From Pseudonocardia sp. C8 (GTDB taxonomy: Bacteria; Actinomycetota; Actinomycetes; Mycobacteriales; Pseudonocardiaceae), in contig NZ_JACMTR010000002.1 in the NCBI RefSeq assembly GCF_014267175.1, positions 4,365,501 through 4,429,500 on the forward strand: a DNA stretch of 64,000 nucleotides. The letters run 5' to 3'. The notes under the pieces are model-generated. The model did no database searches. It saw only the letters and a list, made by a program, of their open reading frames with translations, and was not told the DNA's origin. How positions within the stretch are numbered: position 1 is the first letter of the stretch; each line of letters begins with the position of its first letter. Shown in pieces: positions 40,784 through 50,911 of this stretch. The position numbers were made by a program, and so were the translations under genes.

Positions 40784-41503
40784 TCAGACCCGGATGGACA
40801 GGGCGGTCCGGACGAGGTCGTCGTTGCCGGTGGCCAGCCAGCCGTCCGGGCGGACCAGCACGTCCTCGAACCCGATCCGGGTGTCGATGTTGACCCGGGT
40901 CGCGTACTCGAGGACCGGCCAGGCGCCCTCCTCCTCGCCGTGCAGCAGCACCGGCACCGGGGGCTGACCGAGCGCGCGCAGGATGCGGATCCCCTCGGCG
41001 ACCGCGGTCTCCGGGTCGACGACGGTCGACTCGGCGATCACCCGCCGGGTCCCGGGCGGCAACCCGTTCTGGCGGAGGGTCACGGCGTCGCCGCTGGTCC
41101 AGACGCCCAGCTCGACGGCGATGCCGACCGACCATGCGGCCTGGCAGACGTCGGTCCAGCCGAGCTCGTGCACGTTCACCCCGCACACGTCGGGCTTGCC
41201 GGATCCGAGCCGCCCCCAGGCCCGCACGGTCTCGACCCGGTCCTGCGGGTCGGGCACGATCCAGCGCCCGGTCGGCACACCGATCTCGACGCCGGGCGCC
41301 TCCTGCCGGATGAGTGCCACCACGTCCCCGATGACGGCCGGGTCCAGCGTCTCCGCACCGCTGTCGTCGCGCGGGTGGACGTGCACCGAGGTGACGCCGA
41401 GCCGGGCGACCGCGCGGGCGTCGCGAGCGAGGTGGCGGGGCAACACCGGGAGGGCGGGATGTGCGTCCGCCGGCCGTGACCCGTTGAGTGCCGCCTGCAG
41501 CAC
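40784..41503 (-). CDS. BKACE-family (DUF849) beta-keto acid cleavage enzyme, short form
   Basis: The 239-aa protein has the metal-binding pattern of 3-keto-5-aminohexanoate cleavage enzymes: GVTSVHVHPRDDSGAETLDPAVI (HxH), GVPTGRW, CGVNVHELGW and VLLHGEEEGAWPVLEYA. These enzymes condense a beta-keto acid with acetyl-CoA. It is shorter than the usual 270-310 aa, and the N-terminal LNGSRPADAHPALPVLPRHLARDARAVARLG replaces the normal N-G-x-RT...hPAiPvtPeE start. The GTG start follows GGGGGAA. The substrate is unknown. Confidence 0.75.
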   Translation of the reverse strand: MLQAALNGSRPADAHPALPVLPRHLARDARAVARLGVTSVHVHPRDDSGAETLDPAVIGDVVALIRQEAPGVEIGVPTGRWIVPDPQDRVETVRAWGRLGSGKPDVCGVNVHELGWTDVCQAAWSVGIAVELGVWTSGDAVTLRQNGLPPGTRRVIAESTVVDPETAVAEGIRILRALGQPPVPVLLHGEEEGAWPVLEYATRVNIDTRIGFEDVLVRPDGWLATGNDDLVRTALSIRV

Positions 41504-41611
41504 CGTGTTCCCCCGCTTCGTCGTGCCGGCTCCGGGCCGAACGGCCCGGTGACCCCGAGAGTAGGCGCCGGATCCCGGGTGGGGACGGCCGGGCGCGCTC
41601 GTCGGGCGGGG

Positions 41612-41652
41612 GTGTCGCCGTCCGGCGGAGTTCCCGCGCCGGACGGCGACAC
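41612..41652. terminator. Perfect 16-bp hairpin between ligA and the BKACE gene
   Basis: GTGTCGCCGTCCGGCG and its exact complement flank a 9-nt loop. A third partial copy (GCCGTCCGGCGAC) follows within 60 bp. It could terminate ligA transcription or be part of a small repeat element. Confidence 0.5.
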
Positions 41653-41750
41653 GCCGGGTGAGCGGGCGATCACGCACGGCGTGCCGTCCGGCGACGCCAC
41701 CCGGACGCGCCGTCTCCCCGCCCGACCGGTGCCGGTCGAACCGCCGCGGC

Positions 41751-44378
<2,628 letters not shown>

Positions 44379-44474
44379 TTAGCCGCGACCGCCGACAGTC
44401 CACCCGTCCAGACGGCGAGCCGCACGCGTCGCGGTGGGAGGCTGCATGCCCGTTCTCGAGGAAAGGACAGTGAC

Positions 44475-44864
44475 ATGGGTGGTCGGGTCGTGCACTTCGA
44501 GATCCCGTTCGACGACGGGGACCGCGCCCGCGCGTTCTACCGGGACGCGTTCGGGTGGAACGTCCAGGAGATGCCGGAGTTCAGCTACACCATGGCGGCC
44601 ACCGGACCGGCCACCGAGCAGGGGATGCCGAGCGAGCCGGGCTTCATCAACGGCGGGATGTTCGCCCGGAGCGAGGAGTGGCCCGCGGCCGGACCCGTGA
44701 TCGTCGTCGACGTCGAGAGCATCGACGACACGATGGCCCGGCTCACCGAGCTCGGGGCGACGTCGGTCGTGGACAAGCAGCCCGTCGGGGAGATGGGATT
44801 CGCGGCGTACTTCCGGGACCCCGAGGGCAACGTCATCGGGCTCTGGGAGAGCGCCGCGGCGTGA
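44475..44864 (+). CDS. VOC (glyoxalase/bleomycin-resistance fold) family protein
   Basis: A 129-aa single VOC unit: VVHFEIPFDDGDRARAFYRDAFGWNVQEMPEFSYTM at the start, PVIVVDVESIDDTMARLTELGAT in the middle and AAYFRDPEGNVIGLWES at the end. It resembles the SgaA/YesE-like group of unknown function. ATG after AAGGA. Divergent from ligA. Confidence 0.85.
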   Translation: MGGRVVHFEIPFDDGDRARAFYRDAFGWNVQEMPEFSYTMAATGPATEQGMPSEPGFINGGMFARSEEWPAAGPVIVVDVESIDDTMARLTELGATSVVDKQPVGEMGFAAYFRDPEGNVIGLWESAAA

Positions 44865-44873
44865 ACCCGCGGG

Positions 44874-44902
44874 TTGACAACCAGGTAAGCCTTACCTAAT
44901 GT
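44874..44902 (+). promoter_or_regulatory. Promoter overlapped by a DtxR/IdeR-type iron box
   Basis: TTGACA (44874-44879) and TAATGT (44897-44902) are exactly 17 nt apart. The spacer holds AGGTAAGCCTTACCT, a perfect 7-1-7 palindrome (44883-44897). Read on the minus strand as TTAGGTAAGGCTTACCTGG, 15 of 19 bases match the DtxR/IdeR consensus TTAGGTTAGGCTAACCTAA. A bound repressor would cover both promoter elements, so transcription should rise when iron is low. Confidence 0.8.
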
Positions 44903-44908
44903 CTGCGG

Positions 44909-44985
44909 TGTCGCTTCGTGGTGGGAGCGGCGCGTCAGTTCGGGACGGACGGCCCGGTCGCACCCCGGTGCGGCCGGGCCGTCGA
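44909..44985 (+). ncRNA. Candidate iron-regulated small RNA, about 75 nt
   Basis: The iron-box promoter predicts a start near 44909. The only structure downstream is a 16-bp hairpin (44948-44983; GACGGCCCGGTCGCAC, loop CCCG, one G-U pair) with no U-tract, which could end the transcript. No gene longer than about 46 codons follows for 770 bp. Mycobacteria have an IdeR-repressed small RNA (MrsI); this could be an analogue, though no sequence relationship is claimed. The alternative is a 46-codon leaderless frame from the GTG at 44908 that reads through the hairpin, with no recognisable family. Confidence 0.5.
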
Positions 44986-45099
44986 ACGTCGGCGGGATGG
45001 GCCGGGATCTCGGTGAGCACGACGTCCGGGCCGGAGTCCGGCGGGTGACGGCCCCGGAGCTGCGCCCGGACGCGCAGCACCGCGCGACCGTCGCTGAGA

Positions 45100-45660
45100 T
45101 GCGCGATGTGGGCCCGACGGGGACGGATTCGCGGTGATCGACTCCGTGGGGCCGGTCGAGGCGCACGTTCCCGCCGCGACCCAGGCGCATTCGCGCTGAT
45201 CGACTCCGTCGAGGCCGATCGAAACGCACGTTCTCGCCCCAGGCCCGGCAAGTTCGCGCTGATCGACTCCCCGACGCCGGCCGAAGCGCACCTTCTCGCC
45301 CCAGCCCCGGCGAGACCGCGCTGATCGACTCCCCGACGCCGGCCGAAGCGCACCTTCTCGCCCCAGCCCCGGCGAGATCGCGCTGATCGACTCCCCGACG
45401 CCGGTCGACGCGCACGATATCGCCGCCGCAACGGCAGGTTCGCGCTGATCGACTCCCCGAGGCCGGTCGAAACGCACGCTCTCGCCCCAGCCCGGCAGAT
45501 TCGTGCTGATCGACCCGCCGAGGCCGGTCGAGGCGCACACCCTCACCCCCACCCCCGGCGAGATCGCGCTGACCGATTCCCGACGCCGGTCGAGGCGCGC
45601 GATCTCGCCGCATCCCGGGCGCATCCGCGCTGATCGCATCCCTTGGAGCCACGCCGGATG
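45100..45660. repeat. 62-bp tandem repeat array 2 (nine units)
   Basis: The anchor GATCGACTCC (or close variants) starts at 45136, 45198, 45261, 45323, 45385, 45447, 45508, 45571 and 45632, giving steps of 61-63 bp. A second conserved block, GTCGAAGCGCACGTTCTCGCC-like, lies mid-unit. The 62-bp period excludes a conserved frame. The reverse complement of array 1 fits the same unit. Confidence 0.9.
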
Positions 45661-45677
45661 CCCGGCAGAGTCGTCGC

Positions 45678-46058
45678 ATGTTGCGTCTCGGGTTCCCCGT
45701 CGTCGGCGTCACCGATCCGGACCGCGCCGCCGCCTTCTGGTCGGCCGCACTGCACCTCGAGGTCTCCGACGAGTGGGCGAGCCCGCGCTGGCGCACCCTG
45801 ACCGGCCCGGACGGCACCCATGTCCTCGGCCTCATGCGCAGCGACTCCCCGCCCGAGCCACGACCCAGGCTGCACCTGGATCTGCTGGTCGACTCCACCG
45901 ACGAGCAGGCCGCCGAGGTGGAGCGCCTGACCGGCCTGGGCGCCACCGTTCCCGACTGGAACGGCTATCCGGCCGATCCGGACTTCGTGGTGCTGGCGGA
46001 CCCGGACGGCAACCTGTTCTGCGTCGTCGACCTGAGCCGGGCGCCGTCGTCCGGCTGA
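45678..46058 (+). CDS. VOC family protein
   Basis: A 126-aa protein with one VOC half-unit pair: LGFPVVGVTDPDRAAAFWSAALHLEVSDEW, RLHLDLLVDSTDEQAAEVERLTGLGAT and FVVLADPDGNLFCVVDL. It is close to the glyoxalase-like (Glyoxalase_6) group. Function unknown; 26 bp before prfC, possibly co-transcribed. Confidence 0.85.
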   Translation: MLRLGFPVVGVTDPDRAAAFWSAALHLEVSDEWASPRWRTLTGPDGTHVLGLMRSDSPPEPRPRLHLDLLVDSTDEQAAEVERLTGLGATVPDWNGYPADPDFVVLADPDGNLFCVVDLSRAPSSG

Positions 46059-46084
46059 GGATCGCCGCACCTATCCTGGTGAGC

Positions 46085-47686
46085 GTGACCGACCCGCAGG
46101 ACGCCCATGTGATCGGCGAGACCGCGCGCCGGCGCACCTTCGCCGTCATCTCCCACCCGGACGCCGGCAAGTCCACCCTCACCGAGGCGCTCGCCCTGCA
46201 CGCCGAGGTGATCGACTCGGCGGGAGCGGTCCACGGCAAGTCCGGCCGCAAGGGCGTGACCAGCGACTGGATGGAGATGGAACGCGCCCGCGGCATCTCG
46301 GTGTCGTCGGCGGTGCTGCAGTTCGCCTACCGCGACTGCGTGATCAACCTGCTCGACACCCCCGGCCACGGCGACTTCTCCGAGGACACCTACCGGGTGC
46401 TCGCCGCCGTCGACGCCGCGGTGATGCTGCTCGACGCGGCCAAGGGCCTCGAGCCGCAGACCTTGAAGCTGTTCGACGTCTGCCGGTCCCGCGGCGTCCC
46501 GGTCATCACGTTCGTCAACAAGTGGGACCGGCCCGGCCGCGAGGCACTGGAGCTGCTCGACGAGGTCGAGCAGACGATCGGGCTGCGCCCGATGCCGCTG
46601 ACCTGGCCGCTCGGGATCGCCGGCCAGTTCAAGGGCCTCATCGAACGCGAGACCGGCGAGTACACCGCGTTCACCCGCGCCGCGGGCGGCGCGACGAAGG
46701 CCACCGCGACCGTCGTGGACGCCGGCACGATCGCCGCGGCCGAGCCCGAGTACTGGCAGACCGCGCAGGACGAGCTGGGCCTGCTCGACGAGATCGGCGC
46801 GAGCTGGGACGAGAAGGACTTCCTGTCCGGCACCGCGACCCCGGTGCTGTTCGGGTCGGCGCTGTCCAACATCGGCGTCGCCCGGCTGCTCGACGCGCTG
46901 GTCGATCTCGCGCCCGCCCCCGCCGCCCGGCCGGACGCCGAGGGCAACGACCGCCCGCTGGACGCCCCGACCGCCGGGCTGGTGTTCAAGGTGCAGGCCG
47001 GCATGGACAAGGCGCACCGAGACCGGATGGCGTTCCTGCGGATCTGCTCCGGCCGCTTCGAGCGCGGCATGGTGCTCACCCACGCCGCGACCGGCAAGCC
47101 GTTCGCCACCAAGTACGCCCAGTCGGTGTTCGGCGCCGAACGCAAGACCGTCGAGGAGGCCTTCCCCGGCGACATCGTCGGGCTGGTCAACGCGACCGCG
47201 CTGCGCCCGGGCGACACCCTCTACGCCGCGGACCGGGTGGAGTTCCCGTCGATCCCGGCGTTCGCCCCCGAGTACTTCGCGGTGGTCCGCGCCCGCGACG
47301 CCGGCAAGTACAAGCAGTTCCGCAAGGGCATCGAGCAGCTCGGCAACGAGGCCGTCATCCAGGTCCTGCGCTCCGACCTGCGCGGCGACCAGGCCCCGGT
47401 GCTGGCCGCGGTCGGGCCGCTGCAGTTCGACGTCGTCACCGGCCGGCTGGAGACCGAGTTCAACGCCCCGGTCACCCTGGACCGGCTGCCCTACCAGATC
47501 GCCCGGCTGACCGAACCGGACGCCGTGGAGGTCCTGTCCGGGCAGTCCGAGTGCGAGGTGCTGCGCCGCGACTCCGACGGTGCCCACCTCGCCCTGTTCA
47601 GCAACAAGTGGCGGATGGACATCATCCAGCGCCGGTTCCCGGACCTGCGGTTCGAGGCGATGCCGGCCGGTTCGACGATCACCTGA
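46085..47686 (+). CDS. prfC: Peptide chain release factor 3
   Basis: RF3 is a GTPase that removes RF1/RF2 from the ribosome after termination. The 533-aa protein has the P-loop SHPDAGKSTLTEAL, SDWMEMERARGISVSSAV (switch I), LLDTPGHGDFSEDTYR (G3), FVNKWDRPGRE (G4), KYAQSVFGAERKTVEEAFPGDIVGL (domain II) and the RF3 C-terminal domain (AVGPLQFDVVTGRLETEF). The GTG at 46085 matches the family N-terminus. Confidence 0.96.
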   Translation: MTDPQDAHVIGETARRRTFAVISHPDAGKSTLTEALALHAEVIDSAGAVHGKSGRKGVTSDWMEMERARGISVSSAVLQFAYRDCVINLLDTPGHGDFSEDTYRVLAAVDAAVMLLDAAKGLEPQTLKLFDVCRSRGVPVITFVNKWDRPGREALELLDEVEQTIGLRPMPLTWPLGIAGQFKGLIERETGEYTAFTRAAGGATKATATVVDAGTIAAAEPEYWQTAQDELGLLDEIGASWDEKDFLSGTATPVLFGSALSNIGVARLLDALVDLAPAPAARPDAEGNDRPLDAPTAGLVFKVQAGMDKAHRDRMAFLRICSGRFERGMVLTHAATGKPFATKYAQSVFGAERKTVEEAFPGDIVGLVNATALRPGDTLYAADRVEFPSIPAFAPEYFAVVRARDAGKYKQFRKGIEQLGNEAVIQVLRSDLRGDQAPVLAAVGPLQFDVVTGRLETEFNAPVTLDRLPYQIARLTEPDAVEVLSGQSECEVLRRDSDGAHLALFSNKWRMDIIQRRFPDLRFEAMPAGSTIT

Positions 47687-47701
47687 GGGCGGCGAGGGCG
47701 C

Positions 47702-48100
47702 TCAGTCCGCGTGGCAGCTCGCCGGCGCGCAGGCGAGCGTCCCGCCTGCCGGGGCGGGGTCGGCCGTACCGCCGCCGCCCAGCGTGACGATCACGAACAC
47801 GGCCAGCCAGATCAGCCCGCCGGCCAGCCCGGCCACCGCCACACCGGCCGCCGAGACCGGGATGCGGTTTCCCCGCCGTGGCCCGCGGACGGCGCCGATC
47901 GTGCCGAGCACCAGCCCGACGCCGTCGAGCATCAGCCCGGCGCAGACCAGCGCCAGGCCCCACATCGTGGGGGGCCCGGCGATCAACAGGGCCACCGCGA
48001 CGGCCACCAGCCCCGTGCCCAGCGCGGCGGACACGAGGGCGGGGCGCCCCGAACCGCCGCGCGGCGCGGGGCGCCGGGCGTCGGGACGGTCGCGGAGCAC
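47702..48100 (-). CDS. Small membrane protein, unknown function
   Basis: The product is about 132 aa. After a basic N-terminus come helices VSAALGTGLVAVAVALLIAGPPTMWGLALVCAGLMLDGVGLVLGTIGAV and VSAAGVAVAGLAGGLIWLAVFVIVTLGG, then a short tail with two Cys. The pattern resembles DUF4190-type proteins, but I cannot assign it. The start is uncertain: the GTG at 48100 has no clear ribosome site. Convergent with prfC. Confidence 0.5.
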   Translation of the reverse strand: MLRDRPDARRPAPRGGSGRPALVSAALGTGLVAVAVALLIAGPPTMWGLALVCAGLMLDGVGLVLGTIGAVRGPRRGNRIPVSAAGVAVAGLAGGLIWLAVFVIVTLGGGGTADPAPAGGTLACAPASCHAD

Positions 48101-48168
48101 GGCACCAGCATGAGGACCGGACCCCCGGCACGCGCCCGGGAGCCGAAGAGATCCACAGTTCTGGGTAC

Positions 48169-48235
48169 GGGGCGCTGCGCGCTCGTGAGTGGTGATGAGG
48201 GCCCTGGCCCTGTTTTCCACTCACGAGCCGGAGGC
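48169..48235. repeat. Palindromic repeat copy D with conserved flanks
   Basis: Palindrome arms CTCGTGAGTGG / CCACTCACGAG are at 48182-48192 and 48217-48227. A 67-bp stretch including flanks is identical to copy E except for one base. The ABC permease stop TGA (48221-48223) lies in the right arm, so the protein ends ASGS from repeat sequence. Confidence 0.92.
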
Positions 48236-49870
48236 ATTCAGGTCGCGCCGCCGGTAGCCGGCCGCACCGACAGCGGCGGCGACGAGCGCGACCACCGTCG
48301 TCACGGCCGCCGCGCGCGGGTCGGCCGGTTCCGCGGGCACCGCAGACAGGTGCGCGAAGGGCGACATCGCCCGCACCGGTGCCGGCGCGTCCACGCTGTC
48401 GGCCAGGACCTGCCAGAGGAACCCGCCGGCGCCGGGCAGCACCCCGGCCGGCAGGGCCATGCCCGGCCGTACGCCCAGCCCGAGCGCGGCGAACCCGGCA
48501 CCCAGCAGCGAGATCGGCACCGTGACCGCAGCCCCCGCCAGCACGTCCGCGACGCCCAGCGGGGCGCCCGCGGCCGCCATTCCCGCCCACAGCGCGAGAC
48601 CCCCGGCGACGGTCAGCGCGGTGGCCCCGGCCGCGGCGACGGCGAGGTACCCGGCCAGCAACCACGGCCGGGACAGCGGGCCGGCCAGGAGCAGCGGCAG
48701 CCGCGCCTCGGTCTCGTCCTGGGCGAGCACCGCGATCCGGCGGGCGGCGAACGCCCCGACCGGGACCGGCAGCAGCGCGAGCAGGGCCGCCGCGAAGCCG
48801 GCGGGGGTGCCGAGCGCGGCGAACCCGGCTCGCGCGGCGAGCTCCGCGAACGTCGGGTTCGCGGCCAGGAAGTCGGTCGCGGAGACCACCAGCAGGCCGA
48901 CCAGCAGGTAGTAGGCGGCGATCCCGGCGGCCCAGGCCGCCAGCGGCCGCAGCGCCGTCCGGGTGGCGAACCCCGGCACCGACCCCAGCAGGAGGAACCG
49001 GGACCGGCGCACCGATCGTCCGGCCAGCAGGCCGGATCCGGTGTCCCGCCGGCCGGACAGCAGCGCCGCCGTCACGAGCAGCACGACCCCGGCCGTGGCG
49101 AGCACCGCCAGCGGCCCGACCCTGTCCGCGTGGAACGGCGCCACCATCGCCGTGAGCCCGAACGGGCCGAGCCACCGCAGCCACCCGAGCTCGGGCACTC
49201 CGTCACCCACCATCCGCAGCATCAGGGTGACCAGCAGGACGCCGATCCCGGCCCCGGCGGCGCCCGCCCGGTTCCCGGCGACCTGGGCCGCGACCGCGCC
49301 CACCCCGGTGAAGACCAGCCCGGTCAGGCCGACCCCGGTCCCGTGCAGGACGGCACCCCGCGTCGTCGCCCCGGCCGCCACCATCGCCACCCCGACGGCA
49401 CCACCGGCGGCCAGCGCGAACACCGCCACCACACCGCCGGTGACGGCCACCGCGACCTCGCGCCGCACCCGTCCGGCCAGCATCAGGTTCCAGCGGCCGG
49501 CGTCCTCGGCTCCCCGCAGGACCACCGAGACGGCGAGGACCGCCCACACCCCGACCAGCACCCCCACGGCGACGCCGGTCCGCCACACCGCGAACCCGCC
49601 CGGGTCGTCGAGCGCCACCGGTTCCCCGAACAACGTCCGGATCGCCGGGTTGCCGGCGAGCACCGCGAGTGCCGCCGCGCCCCCGGGAGCCTGCCCGACG
49701 ACCGCGTCGTAGCTCGCCACGACGGCCGCGGTCATCCCCGCGGACGCCACGACGACGGCGACGCCACCGCGCCGGACGTCCCGCACGGCGACCCGGGCGA
49801 CCGACCGGGCGGGTCCCGTGCCGGACGCCGGGACGGCGGTGGCCCGCGGCCGACCCGTCACGGTGCTCAT
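48221..49870 (-). CDS. ABC-2 type transporter permease
   Basis: A 549-aa integral membrane protein with about 12 hydrophobic helices in two similar halves. Examples are VAVVVASAGMTAAVVASY, VWAVLAVSVVLRGAEDAGRWNLMLAGRVRR and AAYYLLVGLLVVSATDF. The motif EDAGRWNLMLAGRVRR and its second-half counterpart DETEARLPLLLAGPLSR are the cytoplasmic coupling segments of ABC exporters. The ATG overlaps the ATPase stop (ATGA). The substrate is unknown. Confidence 0.85.
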   Translation of the reverse strand: MSTVTGRPRATAVPASGTGPARSVARVAVRDVRRGGVAVVVASAGMTAAVVASYDAVVGQAPGGAAALAVLAGNPAIRTLFGEPVALDDPGGFAVWRTGVAVGVLVGVWAVLAVSVVLRGAEDAGRWNLMLAGRVRREVAVAVTGGVVAVFALAAGGAVGVAMVAAGATTRGAVLHGTGVGLTGLVFTGVGAVAAQVAGNRAGAAGAGIGVLLVTLMLRMVGDGVPELGWLRWLGPFGLTAMVAPFHADRVGPLAVLATAGVVLLVTAALLSGRRDTGSGLLAGRSVRRSRFLLLGSVPGFATRTALRPLAAWAAGIAAYYLLVGLLVVSATDFLAANPTFAELAARAGFAALGTPAGFAAALLALLPVPVGAFAARRIAVLAQDETEARLPLLLAGPLSRPWLLAGYLAVAAAGATALTVAGGLALWAGMAAAGAPLGVADVLAGAAVTVPISLLGAGFAALGLGVRPGMALPAGVLPGAGGFLWQVLADSVDAPAPVRAMSPFAHLSAVPAEPADPRAAAVTTVVALVAAAVGAAGYRRRDLNASGS

Positions 49871-50763
49871 CGGGCCTCCGCTCCGTAGTAGCCGAGGAAG
49901 ATCTCCTCGAGCCCGGGCTCGCGCACGCGCAGCGTTCCGACGTCGGCACCGGCGAGCGCGCGCAGGGCCGCGGACGGCGGTCCCGCGAGGGTGAACCGGA
50001 GCCGGCCGGCGTCCGGCCACTCCAGGTCGGCGACCCCGAGCACCCCGCCCAGGTCCGGTGGGGCGCCGGTGAAGGTGACCTCGACCTCGGTGCGGTGCAG
50101 GGCACGCAGCGCCGCGACGTCGGCGACGTCGACCAGCCGCCCGGCACGCAGCAGGCCGACCCGGTCGCAGACCGCCTCGACCTCGGCCAGCTGGTGCGAG
50201 CTGAGGAAGACCGTCTGACCCCGGTCACGGGCCTCCCGCACGGCGGCCCGGAATTCCTGCTCCATCAGCGGGTCCAGGCCGCTGGTCGGCTCGTCCAGCA
50301 CGAGCAGCGGCGCACGGGTGGCGAACGCGGCGACGAGCGCGACCTTCTGCCGGTTCCCGGTGGAGTAGGTGCGGGCCGGCTTACCCGGGTCGAGCGCGAA
50401 CCGTTCGACGAGCTCGTCGCGGTACCGCCGGTCGACGCCCGGGCCGAGCCGCCCGAGCAGCTCGAGGGTCTCGGCGCCGGTCAGGCGCGGCCACAGGGCG
50501 ACATCGGCCGGGACGTGGGCCAGCAGCGGGTGGGCCCGCACGACGTCGCCGCACGGAACGCCGAACACGTGCGCCGAGCCGGCCGTCGGGCGGGCCGCGC
50601 CCAGCACCAGCCGGATCGTGGTCGACTTCCCCGCCCCGTTGGGGCCGAGGAACCCGAACACCTGCCCGGCGGGGACGGCCAGGTCCAGCGGGTGGAGGGC
50701 GACGGTCGCGCCGTAGTGCTTGGCGAGCCCGTCGGTGCGCAGGGCGTCGACGCCGGGGATCAC
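49867..50763 (-). CDS. ABC transporter ATP-binding protein
   Basis: A 298-aa ABC-2 ATPase. Walker A is GPNGAGKSTTIRLVLG (about 40-55), Q-loop region LAHVPADVALWPRLT, signature YSTGNRQKVALVAAF (a variant of LSGGQ), Walker B LLVLDEPTSGLDP and switch SSHQLAEVEAVCDRV. The C-terminal domain is like drug-resistance ABC ATPases. It is paired with the following permease as a two-gene exporter. Start ATG at 50763. Confidence 0.92.
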   Translation of the reverse strand: MIPGVDALRTDGLAKHYGATVALHPLDLAVPAGQVFGFLGPNGAGKSTTIRLVLGAARPTAGSAHVFGVPCGDVVRAHPLLAHVPADVALWPRLTGAETLELLGRLGPGVDRRYRDELVERFALDPGKPARTYSTGNRQKVALVAAFATRAPLLVLDEPTSGLDPLMEQEFRAAVREARDRGQTVFLSSHQLAEVEAVCDRVGLLRAGRLVDVADVAALRALHRTEVEVTFTGAPPDLGGVLGVADLEWPDAGRLRFTLAGPPSAALRALAGADVGTLRVREPGLEEIFLGYYGAEAR

Positions 50764-50844
50764 GGTGGCCTCCGAGGGACGGCAGGGCAGGACCTGCCGA
50801 CCAGGCTTCCCGGCTCACCTGGACGGAGACGTGACTCCCTCCGA

Positions 50845-50911
50845 GGGGCGCTGCGGGCTCGTGAGTGGTGATGAGGGCCCTGGCCCTGTTTTCCACTCAC
50901 GAGCCGGAGGC
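50845..50911. repeat. Palindromic repeat copy E with conserved flanks
   Basis: Same 67-bp sequence as copy D with one difference (CTGCGG versus CTGCGC). Arms are at 50858-50868 and 50893-50903. The MetE-like gene's TGA (50897-50899) is inside it, so that protein also ends ASGS. Confidence 0.92.

Noticed and set aside
44908..45048. 46-codon leaderless ORF from GTG 44908
   Set aside because: Low-complexity, Gly/Arg/Ser-rich, and it reads through the strong hairpin; kept only as an alternative to the small RNA.
45100..45660. 62-bp array as a CRISPR or as a repeat protein gene
   Set aside because: No alternation of constant repeat and variable spacer, no cas genes, and a period that is not a multiple of three, so no frame is kept between units.
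44865..45677. Iron box as operator of the VOC gene or prfC downstream
   Set aside because: The next gene is about 780 bp away, beyond a strong hairpin and the repeat array; direct control seems unlikely.
47711..49888. 725-codon + frame opposite the ABC permease
   Set aside because: Gln/Arg/Gly/His-rich shadow of a multi-helix membrane protein; no domains.
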